Source of the DNA: Citromicrobium sp.
GTDB lineage: Bacteria; Pseudomonadota; Alphaproteobacteria; Sphingomonadales; Sphingomonadaceae
NCBI GenBank assembly: GCA_002729695.1
Contig: PBYQ01000020.1
Span: 1-62,273, forward strand
Length of the DNA stretch: 62,273 nt
Direction of reading: 5' to 3'
In this document: positions 53,335 through 62,186 of the stretch, in pieces
Position numbering within the stretch: the stretch's first letter is position 1
Layout: each line of letters opens with the position of its first letter
The notes under the pieces: model-generated
What the model saw: only the letters and a program-made list of their open reading frames with translations
Database searches by the model: none
What the model was told of the DNA's origin: nothing
Program-made: the position numbers and the translations under genes

Positions 53335-54331
53335 CCGAAGACTTCGACGATCGCGCGCTCGATCCGCGCGGTCGATCCGGTCTCGTCGAGGACATCGCGC
53401 CGCAACCGGTGGCGCAGGGCCGAAGGCGCAACCGCGATCAGATGCTTTTCCGCGAGCGTCTTTGCGCCCTCCAGCGCCGCGAGCGCCTTGGCCGCGCGCA
53501 TCACGGTCAGCTCTCCGCGCAGCCCATCCGCGCCCACCGCCATGCACAGCTCGGCCGCCTTGGTGAGCATCGCATCGGGCACATCGACCTTGGCCAGCCG
53601 CTTGCGGCCCCGGTCGATCCGACGAAGCACTTTGTCCTCTTCGTCTGACCATTCGCCCGCAAAGCCATCGGGGTCGGCTTCCTGACGCGCGCAGCGGCGC
53701 ATGATCTCCACCCGCGTGTCGATATCGGCGGGCGTGCGCACCTCTACCGATAGGCCGAAGCGGTCGAGCAATTGCGGGCGCAGTTCGCCTTCTTCGGGAT
53801 TGCCGCTGCCGATCAGCACGAAGCGCGCGGGATGGCGGACCGAAAGGCCTTCGCGCTCGACCACGTTTTCGCCCGAGGCCGCGACATCGAGCAGCAGGTC
53901 GACCAGATGGTCTTCGAGCAGGTTGATCTCGTCGATGTAGAGGAAGCCGCGATGCGCCTTGGCGAGCAACCCCGGTTCGAACGCCTTCTCGCCCGAGCGC
54001 AGCGCGCGCTCGAGGTCGAGCGCGCCGAGCACGCGGTCTTCTGTCGCGCCCAGCGGCAGGTCGACGAAGGGCACCGCCCGCTTGCGCAGCGGGCCGGTGC
54101 CGCAGCCGTCCGGATAGCGTGCCTGATCTTCCTTCGAGCAGCCGTATGGACAATCCTTCACCGCCAGGATCGGCGGCAGCAGGGTCGCCAAAGCGCGTGC
54201 AGCGGTGGACTTGCCCGTCCCCCGGTCCCCGAACACCATCACCCCGCCGATCGCGGGTCGACCGCCGCGATAAGCAGCGCCTGCTTCATCTCGTCCTGAC
54301 CGACGATCGCTGAAAACGGGAAACGCGCCAT
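53331..54331 (-). pseudogene. bchI: Magnesium chelatase ATPase subunit BchI, frameshifted near the N-terminus
   Basis: From ATG 54331 the frame reads MARFPFSAIVGQDEMKQALL and IAAVDP, the normal BchI start, then meets a stop nine codons on. One base is missing at about 54252-54253 (CCG-CG-ATC where CCG-CGN-ATC is expected). In the next frame the protein goes on IGGVMVFGDRGTGKSTAARAL (Walker A), YIDEINLLEDHLVD (Walker B) and VLIGSGNPEEGELRPQLLDR to a normal end. The second frame is open upstream to a TTG at 54368, which would give a BchI with a nonsense N-terminus but intact AAA+ core. BchI hydrolyses ATP for Mg insertion. Confidence 0.9.
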
Positions 54332-54343
54332 CTGTACGCAGAG

Positions 54344-54373
54344 TGTCGCAGCAATCGGACGCTGGCAAGTGTC
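54344..54373. promoter_or_regulatory. PpsR-type sites upstream of bchI
   Basis: TGTC-N10-GACG (54344-54361), eight bases, then a further TGTC half-site (54370-54373). They lie 13-42 bases before the bchI ATG, in the 120-base divergent region shared with the VOC gene. Confidence 0.55.
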
Positions 54374-54451
54374 TTCATGGTTTGTCGATTGTGTGCGGGC
54401 GATGCGCTGCTAGGACGAGTGGCAGACTGCAACCAATCGGGAGAGAAATGC

Positions 54452-54832
54452 ATGTTCAGCCACGTGATGCTTGGCGCGGAAGATATCGAAGCTTCGAAGA
54501 CCTTTTACGACGCCTGCTTCAAGGCTCTCGGCGGACGCGAGGGCTCGGTCGATCCCAAGGGCCGGGTGATGTACATCCACAACGGCGGCATCTTCATGCT
54601 AAGCAAGCCGATCGACGGCCAGCCCGCGAGCTGCGGCAATGGCTCGACCATCGGCTTTGCCGCGACCAGCGAGGAACAGGCCAATGCCTGGCACGAGGCG
54701 GGCCTAGCCCATGGCGGCACCGCGATCGAAGACCCGCCGGGCATCCGCGAAGGTGCGGGGATGAAGCTGTATCTCGCCTATCTGCGCGATCCGGCAGGCA
54801 ACAAGATCTGCGCGATGTATCGCCCGGGTTGA
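54452..54832 (+). CDS. VOC (glyoxalase/bleomycin resistance) family protein
   Basis: The 126-residue single-domain VOC protein starts MFSHVMLGAEDIEASKTFYD, with FMLSKPIDG and YLRDPAGNKICAMYRPG at the end. Such proteins are metal-dependent enzymes or binding proteins of many kinds; its substrate cannot be read. The ATG has GGGAGAGA upstream. It is divergent from bchI and marks the right border of the photosynthesis cluster. Confidence 0.88.
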   Translation: MFSHVMLGAEDIEASKTFYDACFKALGGREGSVDPKGRVMYIHNGGIFMLSKPIDGQPASCGNGSTIGFAATSEEQANAWHEAGLAHGGTAIEDPPGIREGAGMKLYLAYLRDPAGNKICAMYRPG

Positions 54833-54842
54833 ACCGGCCTGA

Positions 54843-54955
54843 CTCCTCCCCCTTGAGGGGGAGGCTGGGTGGGGGTGTACGGCGTTCACGGCTTGGGCGG
54901 ACCAAACCACCAATGCCGAACCCCCACCCCCTGCCCCTCCCCACGGGGAGGGGAG
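54843..54955. repeat. GC-rich palindromic repeat element
   Basis: Left arm CTCCTCCCCCTTGAGGGGGA plus GGCTGGGTGGGGGT (54843-54877) is mirrored by ACCCCCACCCCCTGCCCCTC plus CCCACGGGGAGGGG (54920-54954). Each arm has its own inner palindrome. It fills the space between the convergent VOC and metW genes. This is a different family from the bchB element. Confidence 0.8.
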
Positions 54956-54965
54956 AAATGGGGGC

Positions 54966-55568
54966 CTAACCCCGCTCAACCAGAAACAGGGCGAATTCGG
55001 CGCGCAGGTTTGCGCCGAATTCGCCGATCTCGCGGCCCTTGGCGAAGTACCACGCGCGCTCGATCCGCGCGCCGCGATCCGCCACCAGTTCCTTGAAATC
55101 GACCACGGTCAGGTTGCGGATATTGCCGGTTGCGTGCCAGCTTTCGGGCAGCGCGGGCGTCACCGGCATGCGCCCGCCCAGCCCCAGCGCGACCCGCATC
55201 CGCCAGTGCGCGAAGTTGGGGAAGCTGACGAAGGCGGCGCGGCCCACGCGCAGCAATTCGTCGATCACCTCGGCAGGCCGGTCGACCATCTGGATCGTCT
55301 GACCGAGGATCGCGTAATCGAACGCGTCGTCCGGGTAATGCACCAGGTCCGCCTCCGCATCGCCCTGCACCACCGAAAGTCCGTGCGCCACGCAGGTCGC
55401 CACGCGTTCGGGATCGATCTCCAGACCGCGCGCATCGACACCCTTGTGCTCCGCCAGCGCTGCAAGCAGCGTGCCCTCGCCGCAGCCGATATCGAGCACG
55501 CGCGATCCGTCGGGGATGATCCCGGCAATGGCGGCAAGGTCGGGGCGCAGATCGGGAAGCGTGCTCAT
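54966..55568 (-). CDS. metW: Methionine biosynthesis protein MetW
   Basis: The 200-residue protein has a SAM-binding fold (VLDIGCGEGTLLAAL) and family stretches DYAILGQTIQMVDRPAEVIDE, AFVSFPNFAHWRMR. MetW is found with MetX and is needed for homoserine acylation in many bacteria. Here it is the last gene of metX-GNAT-metW, joined by ATGA overlap. Confidence 0.94.
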   Translation of the reverse strand: MSTLPDLRPDLAAIAGIIPDGSRVLDIGCGEGTLLAALAEHKGVDARGLEIDPERVATCVAHGLSVVQGDAEADLVHYPDDAFDYAILGQTIQMVDRPAEVIDELLRVGRAAFVSFPNFAHWRMRVALGLGGRMPVTPALPESWHATGNIRNLTVVDFKELVADRGARIERAWYFAKGREIGEFGANLRAEFALFLVERG

Positions 55569-55987
55569 GCGTAGATGTCCGGGAAATGGCGCTGCATGAA
55601 GATGTCCGGGTCGGCAAGCGGCTGCCAGCCCATTGCGTCGTACAGGCCATGCGCATCTCGCGTCGCCAGCATCCAGCGACGCAGGCCCTGCAGCTCTGGA
55701 TGCTCCTGCAAGTAGCCGACCATCGCCTTGGCCAGCCCCTTCCCGCCATGGCCGTCGAGCACGTAGACATCTGCCAGATAGGCAAAGGTAGCCCGGTCGG
55801 TGATGACCCGCGCCATCCCGACCTGCGCGCCGTCATGCAGCGCACTGACGCACAGGCTGTTGGCCAGCGCCTTCTCGACCGTTTCGAACGCAATGCCGGG
55901 CGACCAGTAGCTTTGGGTCAGGTAGGCGTGAGCGGCGCGCGCATCGGCGCCTTCCCGCAATTCGTATCCGTCCGGAACCGAGCTCAA
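55565..55987 (-). CDS. GNAT-family N-acetyltransferase
   Basis: The 140-residue acetyltransferase has the acetyl-CoA region [20 protein letters not shown] and a C-terminal [11 protein letters not shown]. It lies between metX and metW with four-base overlaps on both sides, an insertion in the usual metX-metW pair. Substrate unknown. Confidence 0.88.
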   Translation of the reverse strand: MSSVPDGYELREGADARAAHAYLTQSYWSPGIAFETVEKALANSLCVSALHDGAQVGMARVITDRATFAYLADVYVLDGHGGKGLAKAMVGYLQEHPELQGLRRWMLATRDAHGLYDAMGWQPLADPDIFMQRHFPDIYA

Positions 55988-57087
55988 GACACGAACCCCC
56001 GCACAACCTCGTCCAGACCCGGAGTCTCCAGCAGGAACCCGTCGTGGCCGTATGGCGAGGACAGCTCGACGAAGCTGACCGGAGCACCCGCAGCGTTCAG
56101 CGCGCGGACGATGTGGCGGCCCTCCTCTGTCGGATAGAGCCAGTCGGTATCGAAGCTGACGATGCAGAAGCGCGCCGTCGTGTTCGCAAAAGCATCGGCA
56201 AGCCGCCCGCCGTGCTCCTCGGCGAGGTCGAAATAGTCCATCGCGCGGGTGATATAGAGGTAGGAATTGGCGTCGAACCGCCGGGTAAATCCGCTGCCCT
56301 GATAGCGCAGGTAGGATTCGACCTCGAAATCGGCCTCGAAACCGAAGGACTTGGCACCATCGGTGCCATCGGGCCGCTGCTGTAGCCGGCGACCGAACTT
56401 CTCGGTCAGCCCTGCTTCGGACAAATAGGTGATGTGCGCCGCCATGCGCGCCACCGCGAGCCCCGCGTCGGGATGCGCGGCTTCGTAGTAGTCGCCGCCG
56501 TTCCAGTTGGCATCGGCCATGATCGCCTGTCGTCCGACCTCGTGAAAGGCGATGTTCTGCGCGGACTGGCGCGCGGCGCTGGCCAGCACCAGCACACGTT
56601 CGGCGCGGGTGGGGAATTGCGACGCGAACGCAAGCGCCTGCATCCCGCCCATCGACCCGCCTACCGCCGCATGCAGCCTCTCTATACCTAACGTGTCGAG
56701 CAGGCGGCCGATTGCACGAACCATGTCGTGGATCGTTACCACCGGGAAGTTCTGGCCATAGGGCTTGCCCTCGGGGCCTATGCTAGCCGGGCCGGTCGAT
56801 CCCATGCAGCCGCCGATCACATTGGCGCAAATGACGTAGTATCGGTCGGTGTCGATCGGCTTGTCGGGTCCGACCATCCGATCCCACCAACCCGGCTTGC
56901 CGGTCGCCGGATGCGGGCTCGCAACATATTGATCGCCTGTCAGTGCGTGGAAGATCAGCACCGCATTGTCGCGCTCTGGGGAAAGCTGGCCGTAACGCTC
57001 GTAGGCAATGGTCACGGGCGACAGCGTTGCCCCGCTATCCAGCGGCAACGGGTCGGGCAGAGTAAGGGCGGTGGCTGGGTCTTGCAT
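55984..57087 (-). CDS. metX: Homoserine O-acetyltransferase
   Basis: The 367-residue alpha/beta hydrolase-fold enzyme acylates homoserine for methionine synthesis. Motifs: [16 protein letters not shown], nucleophile Ser in [13 protein letters not shown], Asp in FDTDWLYP and His in [14 protein letters not shown] 57087 ([10 protein letters not shown]) fits; the frame stays open 22 codons upstream into a palindromic repeat ([10 protein letters not shown]), an extension I do not accept. Confidence 0.94.
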   Translation of the reverse strand: MQDPATALTLPDPLPLDSGATLSPVTIAYERYGQLSPERDNAVLIFHALTGDQYVASPHPATGKPGWWDRMVGPDKPIDTDRYYVICANVIGGCMGSTGPASIGPEGKPYGQNFPVVTIHDMVRAIGRLLDTLGIERLHAAVGGSMGGMQALAFASQFPTRAERVLVLASAARQSAQNIAFHEVGRQAIMADANWNGGDYYEAAHPDAGLAVARMAAHITYLSEAGLTEKFGRRLQQRPDGTDGAKSFGFEADFEVESYLRYQGSGFTRRFDANSYLYITRAMDYFDLAEEHGGRLADAFANTTARFCIVSFDTDWLYPTEEGRHIVRALNAAGAPVSFVELSSPYGHDGFLLETPGLDEVVRGFVS

Positions 57088-57115
57088 GTTCTGGGCTTGC
57101 ACCAAACGGAAATAC

Positions 57116-57192
57116 GGTGCTTCGACAAGCTCAGCACGAACGGGTTTCTGCAAACCGTCCTCTAACCGCTCGCCCTGAGCTTGTCGAAGGGC
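57116..57192. repeat. Palindromic repeat element between metX and hisC
   Basis: GTGCTTCGACAAGCTCAGCA (from 57118) is mirrored by CCCTGAGCTTGTCGAAGGG (57173-57191), with a ~25-base spacer. It occupies most of the divergent promoter region of metX and hisC. It is a well-known type of sphingomonad interspersed repeat. Confidence 0.85.
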
Positions 57193-57220
57193 TGATTTTC
57201 CTTATGGCCTGACGATCGAG

Positions 57221-58312
57221 ATGACAGAGAAACCCCAGCCCAAACCCTACATCCTCGACATTGCGGCCTATGTCCCCGGCGTAGCCAAGTCGGCGGACGG
57301 ACGGGCGCTGATCAAGCTTTCCGCCAATGAGAATCCGATGGGGTGCAGCGAGGCGGCGCTAGCGGCGATGATGCAACGCCAGGAGGCTGCGCGCTATCCC
57401 GATCCGGACAGTATCGCGCTGCGTGCAGCGCTGGGCGAACTCCACGGCATCGACCCGGCGCTGATCGTCTGCGGCACCGGCTCGGGTGAACTGCTCAACT
57501 GCGCGGTTCAGGCCTTCGCCGGTGTCGGCGACGAGGTGCTGTTCTCGCGCTTCGCCTTCTCGCTCTATCCGCTGCTCGCCAAGAAAGTCGGCGCGAGGGC
57601 GGTTCTTGCGGAGAACGAGGATTTCGCCGCATCGGTCGACAATATCCTTGCTGCAGTAACGCCCCGCACGCGGGTGGTGCTGCTCGATAACCCGAACAAT
57701 CCCACCGGCACGCACCTGCCCGATACGGAGGTCGAGCGGCTGCACGCAGACCTTCCGTCGGACGTCTTGCTGGTGCTCGACCAGGCATATGCCGAGTATC
57801 TCGACGATGCGGGCGCGCCGGGCCTCGCGCTCGCTGGCCGGGCAGACAACGTGCTGGTCACGCGGACCTTTTCCAAGATTTACGGGATCGCCTCTGCGCG
57901 CGTTGGCTGGGCAACCGGAGCGCCGCACCTGATCGACGCGCTCAACCGCATTCGCGGACCGTTCAACGTGTCGGGTGCGGGCCAGGCAGGCGCGCTGGCG
58001 GCAGTGCGCGATCAGGACTTCATCCGCCATTGCCGAAGCGAAAACGCGCAAACCCGCGCCGCTTTCGTCGCGCGGCTGGAATCGCTGGGCAACCGTGGCG
58101 TGCGCGCCTTGCCGAGCGAGGCCAATTTCGTGCTTGCGATCTTCCCCGACCAGGCAACCGCCGAACGGGTCCGCGACGCGATTGCCGATGCGGGTTACGC
58201 AGTCCGTCACCTGCCGGGCCAGGGTTTGGGCGACGCCCTGCGCATCACCATCGGACGCAAGGACGACATGGCCAAGGTCGGCGATGCGATCGAGGCTGCG
58301 CTCGGGAATTAG
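57221..58312 (+). CDS. hisC: Histidinol-phosphate aminotransferase
   Basis: The 363-residue fold-type I PLP enzyme has [15 protein letters not shown] at the start, [25 protein letters not shown], and the PLP lysine in [17 protein letters not shown]. It forms L-histidinol phosphate in histidine synthesis; related activities on aromatic amino acids are possible. Its stop overlaps the convergent plsC stop by four bases. Confidence 0.92.
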   Translation: MTEKPQPKPYILDIAAYVPGVAKSADGRALIKLSANENPMGCSEAALAAMMQRQEAARYPDPDSIALRAALGELHGIDPALIVCGTGSGELLNCAVQAFAGVGDEVLFSRFAFSLYPLLAKKVGARAVLAENEDFAASVDNILAAVTPRTRVVLLDNPNNPTGTHLPDTEVERLHADLPSDVLLVLDQAYAEYLDDAGAPGLALAGRADNVLVTRTFSKIYGIASARVGWATGAPHLIDALNRIRGPFNVSGAGQAGALAAVRDQDFIRHCRSENAQTRAAFVARLESLGNRGVRALPSEANFVLAIFPDQATAERVRDAIADAGYAVRHLPGQGLGDALRITIGRKDDMAKVGDAIEAALGN

Positions 58313-58989
58313 CGGGCGGACGGCTGCAAGGCGTTGATCGCCTCGCGCACCCTCGCCTCCACGTCTTCTCGCGGAAGGCCGGTTTCGATGGCCGGTCCGA
58401 AACGATAGGTGATCTGCCCGGGTCGCTTGACGAACGAGCGATAGAGAGGTCCGCTGTTCACCGCGACAGGCACCACCGGCAGGTCGAGCAGTTTGTAGAG
58501 CCCCGCAAAACCTGAAACGATGGCCCCCTCGTCTCCATGCGGCGTGCGCGTGCCCTCGGGGAAGATCAGGAACGGGCGCCCTTCCGCCTTCGCGCCCTTG
58601 GCCGCGCGCATCAGGTCGCGCAGCGCCTTCGCGCCTTCGTCGCGGGCAACGGGAATGAGGCCGTACTTGCGCCCAGCCCCACCCCACGCCGGGATCGCGA
58701 GCAGCTCCTGCTTGGCGAAGATCACCGGCTCTCCGAACACGCAGGGCGCGTCGATCGCTTCGAAGAAGCTCTCGTGCCGCATGGCGTAAAGCGCAGGCCC
58801 ATCGATCGGGCCGCCCTGCTGGATGATCCTGATACGCAGCAGATGACGCACGCACCACCGGTGCAGCGCGCTCCAGCCGCCCGCCACCCGGCGCACGCCC
58901 CGCGCCCCTTGGAACGGGATGACGACAAGCAGGACCAGCGTACCGAGATAGAAAACGCCGTAGAAAGCGAGGCTGCGAAGAAGGTTCAT
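58309..58989 (-). CDS. plsC: 1-Acylglycerol-3-phosphate acyltransferase family
   Basis: The 226-residue PlsC-type acyltransferase has a membrane anchor ([20 protein letters not shown]), the catalytic block [12 protein letters not shown] (His with an acidic residue four on), and [13 protein letters not shown]. It would make phosphatidic acid at the membrane. It is the last gene of the ftsE-ftsX-ydcF-plsC group, starting one base before the ydcF stop codon ends. Confidence 0.88.
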   Translation of the reverse strand: MNLLRSLAFYGVFYLGTLVLLVVIPFQGARGVRRVAGGWSALHRWCVRHLLRIRIIQQGGPIDGPALYAMRHESFFEAIDAPCVFGEPVIFAKQELLAIPAWGGAGRKYGLIPVARDEGAKALRDLMRAAKGAKAEGRPFLIFPEGTRTPHGDEGAIVSGFAGLYKLLDLPVVPVAVNSGPLYRSFVKRPGQITYRFGPAIETGLPREDVEARVREAINALQPSAR

Positions 58990-58990
58990 C

Positions 58991-59521
58991 TCAGGATAGC
59001 AGCGGCCCTACCGTGCGGCTCACCAGCCACTTGTGATACTCCACGAACAGCATCCACAGGCTGGGCTCGCTGCGCACCGCATCTTTCACGATCCGGACGT
59101 TGTCGGGCAGTTCGCGCCGCAATTCGGTCGCAGCGCGGCGCATGTGCCAGTCGCTGGTGACGAGGCGCAGGCTCTCGATGTCGTTCGCCTCCGCCCATTC
59201 ACGCGTCTCCTGCGCGTTTCCGCGCGTGTCGGTCGCGGCGAACCCCAGCGTGACGCAGCAGGCCATGATCTTTTCGGGCACGTTAAACTGGGCGGCGAAT
59301 TCGGCGGGCTTCACCTCGGGATCGACCCCGGTGACCAGCAGCGTATCGGCGCTGTCGGTCTGTACGACTTCCAGCCCGCGCTCGATCCGGCCGGCGGAAC
59401 CGGTCGGCACGATCACCGCATCGGTGCGCTCCATCGGAGCAGGATCGGGCAGCCACCCAGCAAACCAGACGAAGCCCAGCAGCCAGCCGAGCACCACGAC
59501 GAGACCCAGACGCCAGATCAA
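58991..59521 (-). CDS. YdcF/DUF218 family membrane protein
   Basis: The 176-residue protein has an N-terminal membrane segment (LGLVVVLGWLLGFVWFAGWL) and a DUF218 fold (DAVIVPTGSAGRIERGLEV, NAQETREWA, LVTSDWHMRRAATELRRE). The family includes SanA/YdcF, tied to the cell envelope, with unclear chemistry. Overlaps ftsX by ATGA, suggesting envelope or division work. Confidence 0.88.
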   Translation of the reverse strand: MIWRLGLVVVLGWLLGFVWFAGWLPDPAPMERTDAVIVPTGSAGRIERGLEVVQTDSADTLLVTGVDPEVKPAEFAAQFNVPEKIMACCVTLGFAATDTRGNAQETREWAEANDIESLRLVTSDWHMRRAATELRRELPDNVRIVKDAVRSEPSLWMLFVEYHKWLVSRTVGPLLS

Positions 59522-60447
59522 AGCATTTTCCTAACCGCGGCAAGAACGGTGAAACGCGCGGTTGCGACCGCAAGCACCACACCCAGAATAGGGATCAGCG
59601 CGATCAGTATCCAGTCCAGCCAGTCGAGGCCAGCGCTGGCGATCATCCCGCTGTCGAGCGCGGCGAACTGATAGCCGAGCCCCAGAATGGCCGCGAGGCC
59701 GAGGACCAGCCCGACCGCCCCGCCAAGCATCGAATCGAACAGCACCGCCCGCTGGAACAACTGCGCAATCTGCCCGTCGGTGCCGCCCAGCAAATGAACG
59801 ATCGCGATCGTCTCGCGATTATTGCCCAGCGCACTGCGCGCCGCGAGGAACACCGCCGCCGCGCTGGTGACGGCCAGCAGAAGGACCAGCGCCAGCGCGA
59901 GATATTGCAGTGACCTCAAAGCGCTGAACACCGGCTGCAGCCAGGATGACTGCGCATCGATCCGCGCATCGGGGGCGACATCGGCAAGGCGATCGCGCAA
60001 CCGGTCTATCGCCTCGGGAGTGGCGCGCCCGCCCAGCCGCACGTCGATCAGCGCGGGCACCGGCACGGTTTCGGCATCGCCCGCATTGCCGAGCCACGGT
60101 TCGAGCAGCGCGTCGAGCTCTTCCTGCGGTACCAGACGGCTCTGCGCGACCATGTCCATCGACTGCAACGCCTCCTGCGCCGCCTGCGCCTGCTGCGCGC
60201 GCGTGGCGGGATCGGCGTCGAGAATCTGCACCGTCGCCCCGCCCGACAATTCGGATCGCGCACCGCCTGCAAGGTTGCCCAGCGAAAGGCCTGCGCCCGC
60301 CGCCAGCACGGTCAGCGCGACCATGATCGCAAGGACCCACGGCATCGGCCCGGCAAGCCGCGCCTGCGGGATCAGCGCGCGCGCCTTGTCGCCCGTGAAC
60401 GCGGACTGTCCGGCTCGCGCGGCGTCGGTGAGCGGCGGCTGGCTCAT
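59518..60447 (-). CDS. ftsX: Cell division protein FtsX
   Basis: The 309-residue permease has four membrane segments: one near residues 37-57 and three in the C-terminal half (LALALVLLLAVTSAAAVFLA onwards), with NNRETIAIVHLLGGTDGQIA. With FtsE it controls peptidoglycan hydrolases at the septum. ATGA overlaps at both ends. Confidence 0.93.
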   Translation of the reverse strand: MSQPPLTDAARAGQSAFTGDKARALIPQARLAGPMPWVLAIMVALTVLAAGAGLSLGNLAGGARSELSGGATVQILDADPATRAQQAQAAQEALQSMDMVAQSRLVPQEELDALLEPWLGNAGDAETVPVPALIDVRLGGRATPEAIDRLRDRLADVAPDARIDAQSSWLQPVFSALRSLQYLALALVLLLAVTSAAAVFLAARSALGNNRETIAIVHLLGGTDGQIAQLFQRAVLFDSMLGGAVGLVLGLAAILGLGYQFAALDSGMIASAGLDWLDWILIALIPILGVVLAVATARFTVLAAVRKML

Positions 60448-61184
60448 CGCTGCGCCTCTTCCGTTGCGGCCCTACGCGGCGGATAGCGCAGCGCACCGGT
60501 CGGATCCGCCAGCCGCCCCTTGTCCAGCCGCATGATCATCGAACTGCGCACGTTCTGCAACAGGTGCACATCGTGGGTCGCGACGATCACCGTGGTGCCC
60601 AGCCGGTTGAGCGATTCGAACAGCCGCATCAGCTTGAGCGCCATGTCCGGGTCGACGTTTCCGGTCGGCTCGTCGGCCAGCAGGATGTCGGGCCTGCCGA
60701 TTACCGCGCGGGCGATGGCAACGCGCTGCTTCTCACCGCCCGAAAGCGTCTCGGGCCGCGCTTCGGAGCGGTGCGCCAGCCCCACCCATTCGAGCATGTC
60801 GGACACCGGCTGGACCAGCTCGCTCTCGTCCACCCCAGCGATGCGCAGCGGCAGCGCGACATTGTCGAACGCGGAGAGGTGATCGACCAGCCGGAAATCC
60901 TGGAAGACGACGCCCAGCCGCCGCCGGAACCCCGGCAGGCGCGAACGTGGCATGGTGATCACGTCGCTGCCGAACATACGGATGATCCCGCGCGACGGGC
61001 GCTGCGCAAGGTAAAGCAGCTTGAGCAGGCTGGTCTTGCCCGCCCCGCTCGCGCCGGTGAGGAAATAGAAGCTGCCCGGCCACAGCGAAAAGCTGATATC
61101 GGTCAGGATCTCCTTGCCGGTCCCGTAGCGCAGGCCGACATTGTCGAAGAAGGCGACTTCGCCGTCACCCCCCGACATTTTCAT
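60444..61184 (-). CDS. ftsE: Cell division ATP-binding protein FtsE
   Basis: The 246-residue ABC ATPase has Walker A LTGASGAGKTSLLKLLYLA, signature LSGGEKQRVAIARAV, Walker B ILLADEPTGNVDPDMA and H-loop VATHDVHLL. ATG 61184 has GGCGGGGC upstream; ATG 61178 is an alternative. It opens the operon with ftsX. Confidence 0.94.
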   Translation of the reverse strand: MKMSGGDGEVAFFDNVGLRYGTGKEILTDISFSLWPGSFYFLTGASGAGKTSLLKLLYLAQRPSRGIIRMFGSDVITMPRSRLPGFRRRLGVVFQDFRLVDHLSAFDNVALPLRIAGVDESELVQPVSDMLEWVGLAHRSEARPETLSGGEKQRVAIARAVIGRPDILLADEPTGNVDPDMALKLMRLFESLNRLGTTVIVATHDVHLLQNVRSSMIMRLDKGRLADPTGALRYPPRRAATEEAQR

Positions 61185-61343
61185 GCCCCGCCATCATGCT
61201 GCCTCACGCGCTACCGACCCGTCCCGTGGTTAACGAGGGGCGATATAGGGCGCATTGCGTGTGGACAAAAGGCGCAAATCCGGCCCGTCCACCACCGGGG
61301 CGCTTGCCTCGCAAGCCTTGCGCGGCGTAATGACATACTCACC

Positions 61344-62051
61344 ATGATCCTTGCCTGCCCCGCCTGTGACACCCGCTATGCCGTGCCCGACAGCGCCATT
61401 GGTGCCGAGGGGCGGACGGTGCGCTGCGCGCGCTGCCGCCATAGCTGGTTTCAGGAAGGAAGCGAACTCGATCTGGAGACGCTGGAGCAGGACGGATCGG
61501 CCAAGGTAGAGCCCACCCAGCGCCAGCCTTGGCACGATGTCCCGCCGATCAGTTCCAACGACGACCCCGAGGACGAATCAGCAGGCCGGTCGCAATTCGC
61601 TGCCGAACCGCCATTTCGGCCGCGCCGCAATCCGCTCAAGATGTGGGGCATGGCGGCCAGCCTCTTCGCGGTGATTTCCGTCGGGACGATCGCTGCGGTC
61701 AGCTATGCCGGGCTGCCCGACTGGGTGCCTGTCAGCCGCCCCACTTTTGCGATGAACGAGCCCGATCTTGTGCTCGAATTTCCGGCGAGCCAGCAGGACC
61801 GCCGCACGCTACCCGACGGCAGCGAGTATTTCGGCGTCGCGGGCGAGATCAAGAATGTCGGGCACGAAACCAAGGCAGTGCCGCCGGTGCTGATCGTGCT
61901 GTACGATTCGCGCAACCGGAAGGTCTACAACTGGGAAATCCTGCCGCGGCAGGGCCGCCTCCAGCCGGGCGAGACGCTCAGCATCAACGAAGCAATCACG
62001 GACCTGCCGAAATCCGCCAAATTCGCCGAAATCGGCTGGAGCCCTTCCTGA
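61344..62051 (+). CDS. Zinc-ribbon (MJ0042 type) single-pass membrane protein
   Basis: The 235-residue protein begins MILACPACDTRYAVPDSAIG and continues VRCARCRHSWF: a CxxC...CxxC zinc ribbon of the MJ0042 type. One membrane helix follows (MWGMAASLFAVISVGTIAAV) and then a domain with YFGVAGEIKNVGHETKAVP and GRLQPGETLSINEAI, like the DUF3426 fold. Such proteins are conserved in alphaproteobacteria next to ftsEX; the function is unknown. It is divergent from ftsE, with about 160 bases between. Confidence 0.85.
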   Translation: MILACPACDTRYAVPDSAIGAEGRTVRCARCRHSWFQEGSELDLETLEQDGSAKVEPTQRQPWHDVPPISSNDDPEDESAGRSQFAAEPPFRPRRNPLKMWGMAASLFAVISVGTIAAVSYAGLPDWVPVSRPTFAMNEPDLVLEFPASQQDRRTLPDGSEYFGVAGEIKNVGHETKAVPPVLIVLYDSRNRKVYNWEILPRQGRLQPGETLSINEAITDLPKSAKFAEIGWSPS

Positions 62052-62186
62052 CGCAAAGCGCCGCGTGCGGATAGGTGTCGCAAAGGCGCTTGCGGGGCGC
62101 GTACACCCCTGCTAGTGCGCCGCTTCCTCACGGGGTCCAGCCGTAAAGGCAGACCCCGGATGCAGCCCGAACATACGGGCTTGTGT

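Noticed and set aside
53331..54368. A seemingly intact 345-residue BchI starting at TTG 54368
   Set aside because: The first ~39 residues are unlike any BchI, while the true N-terminus is readable in the other frame from ATG 54331. The frameshift explanation fits better.
57088..57153. Longer MetX starting at 57153
   Set aside because: The extra residues come from a palindromic repeat and have no place in the family.
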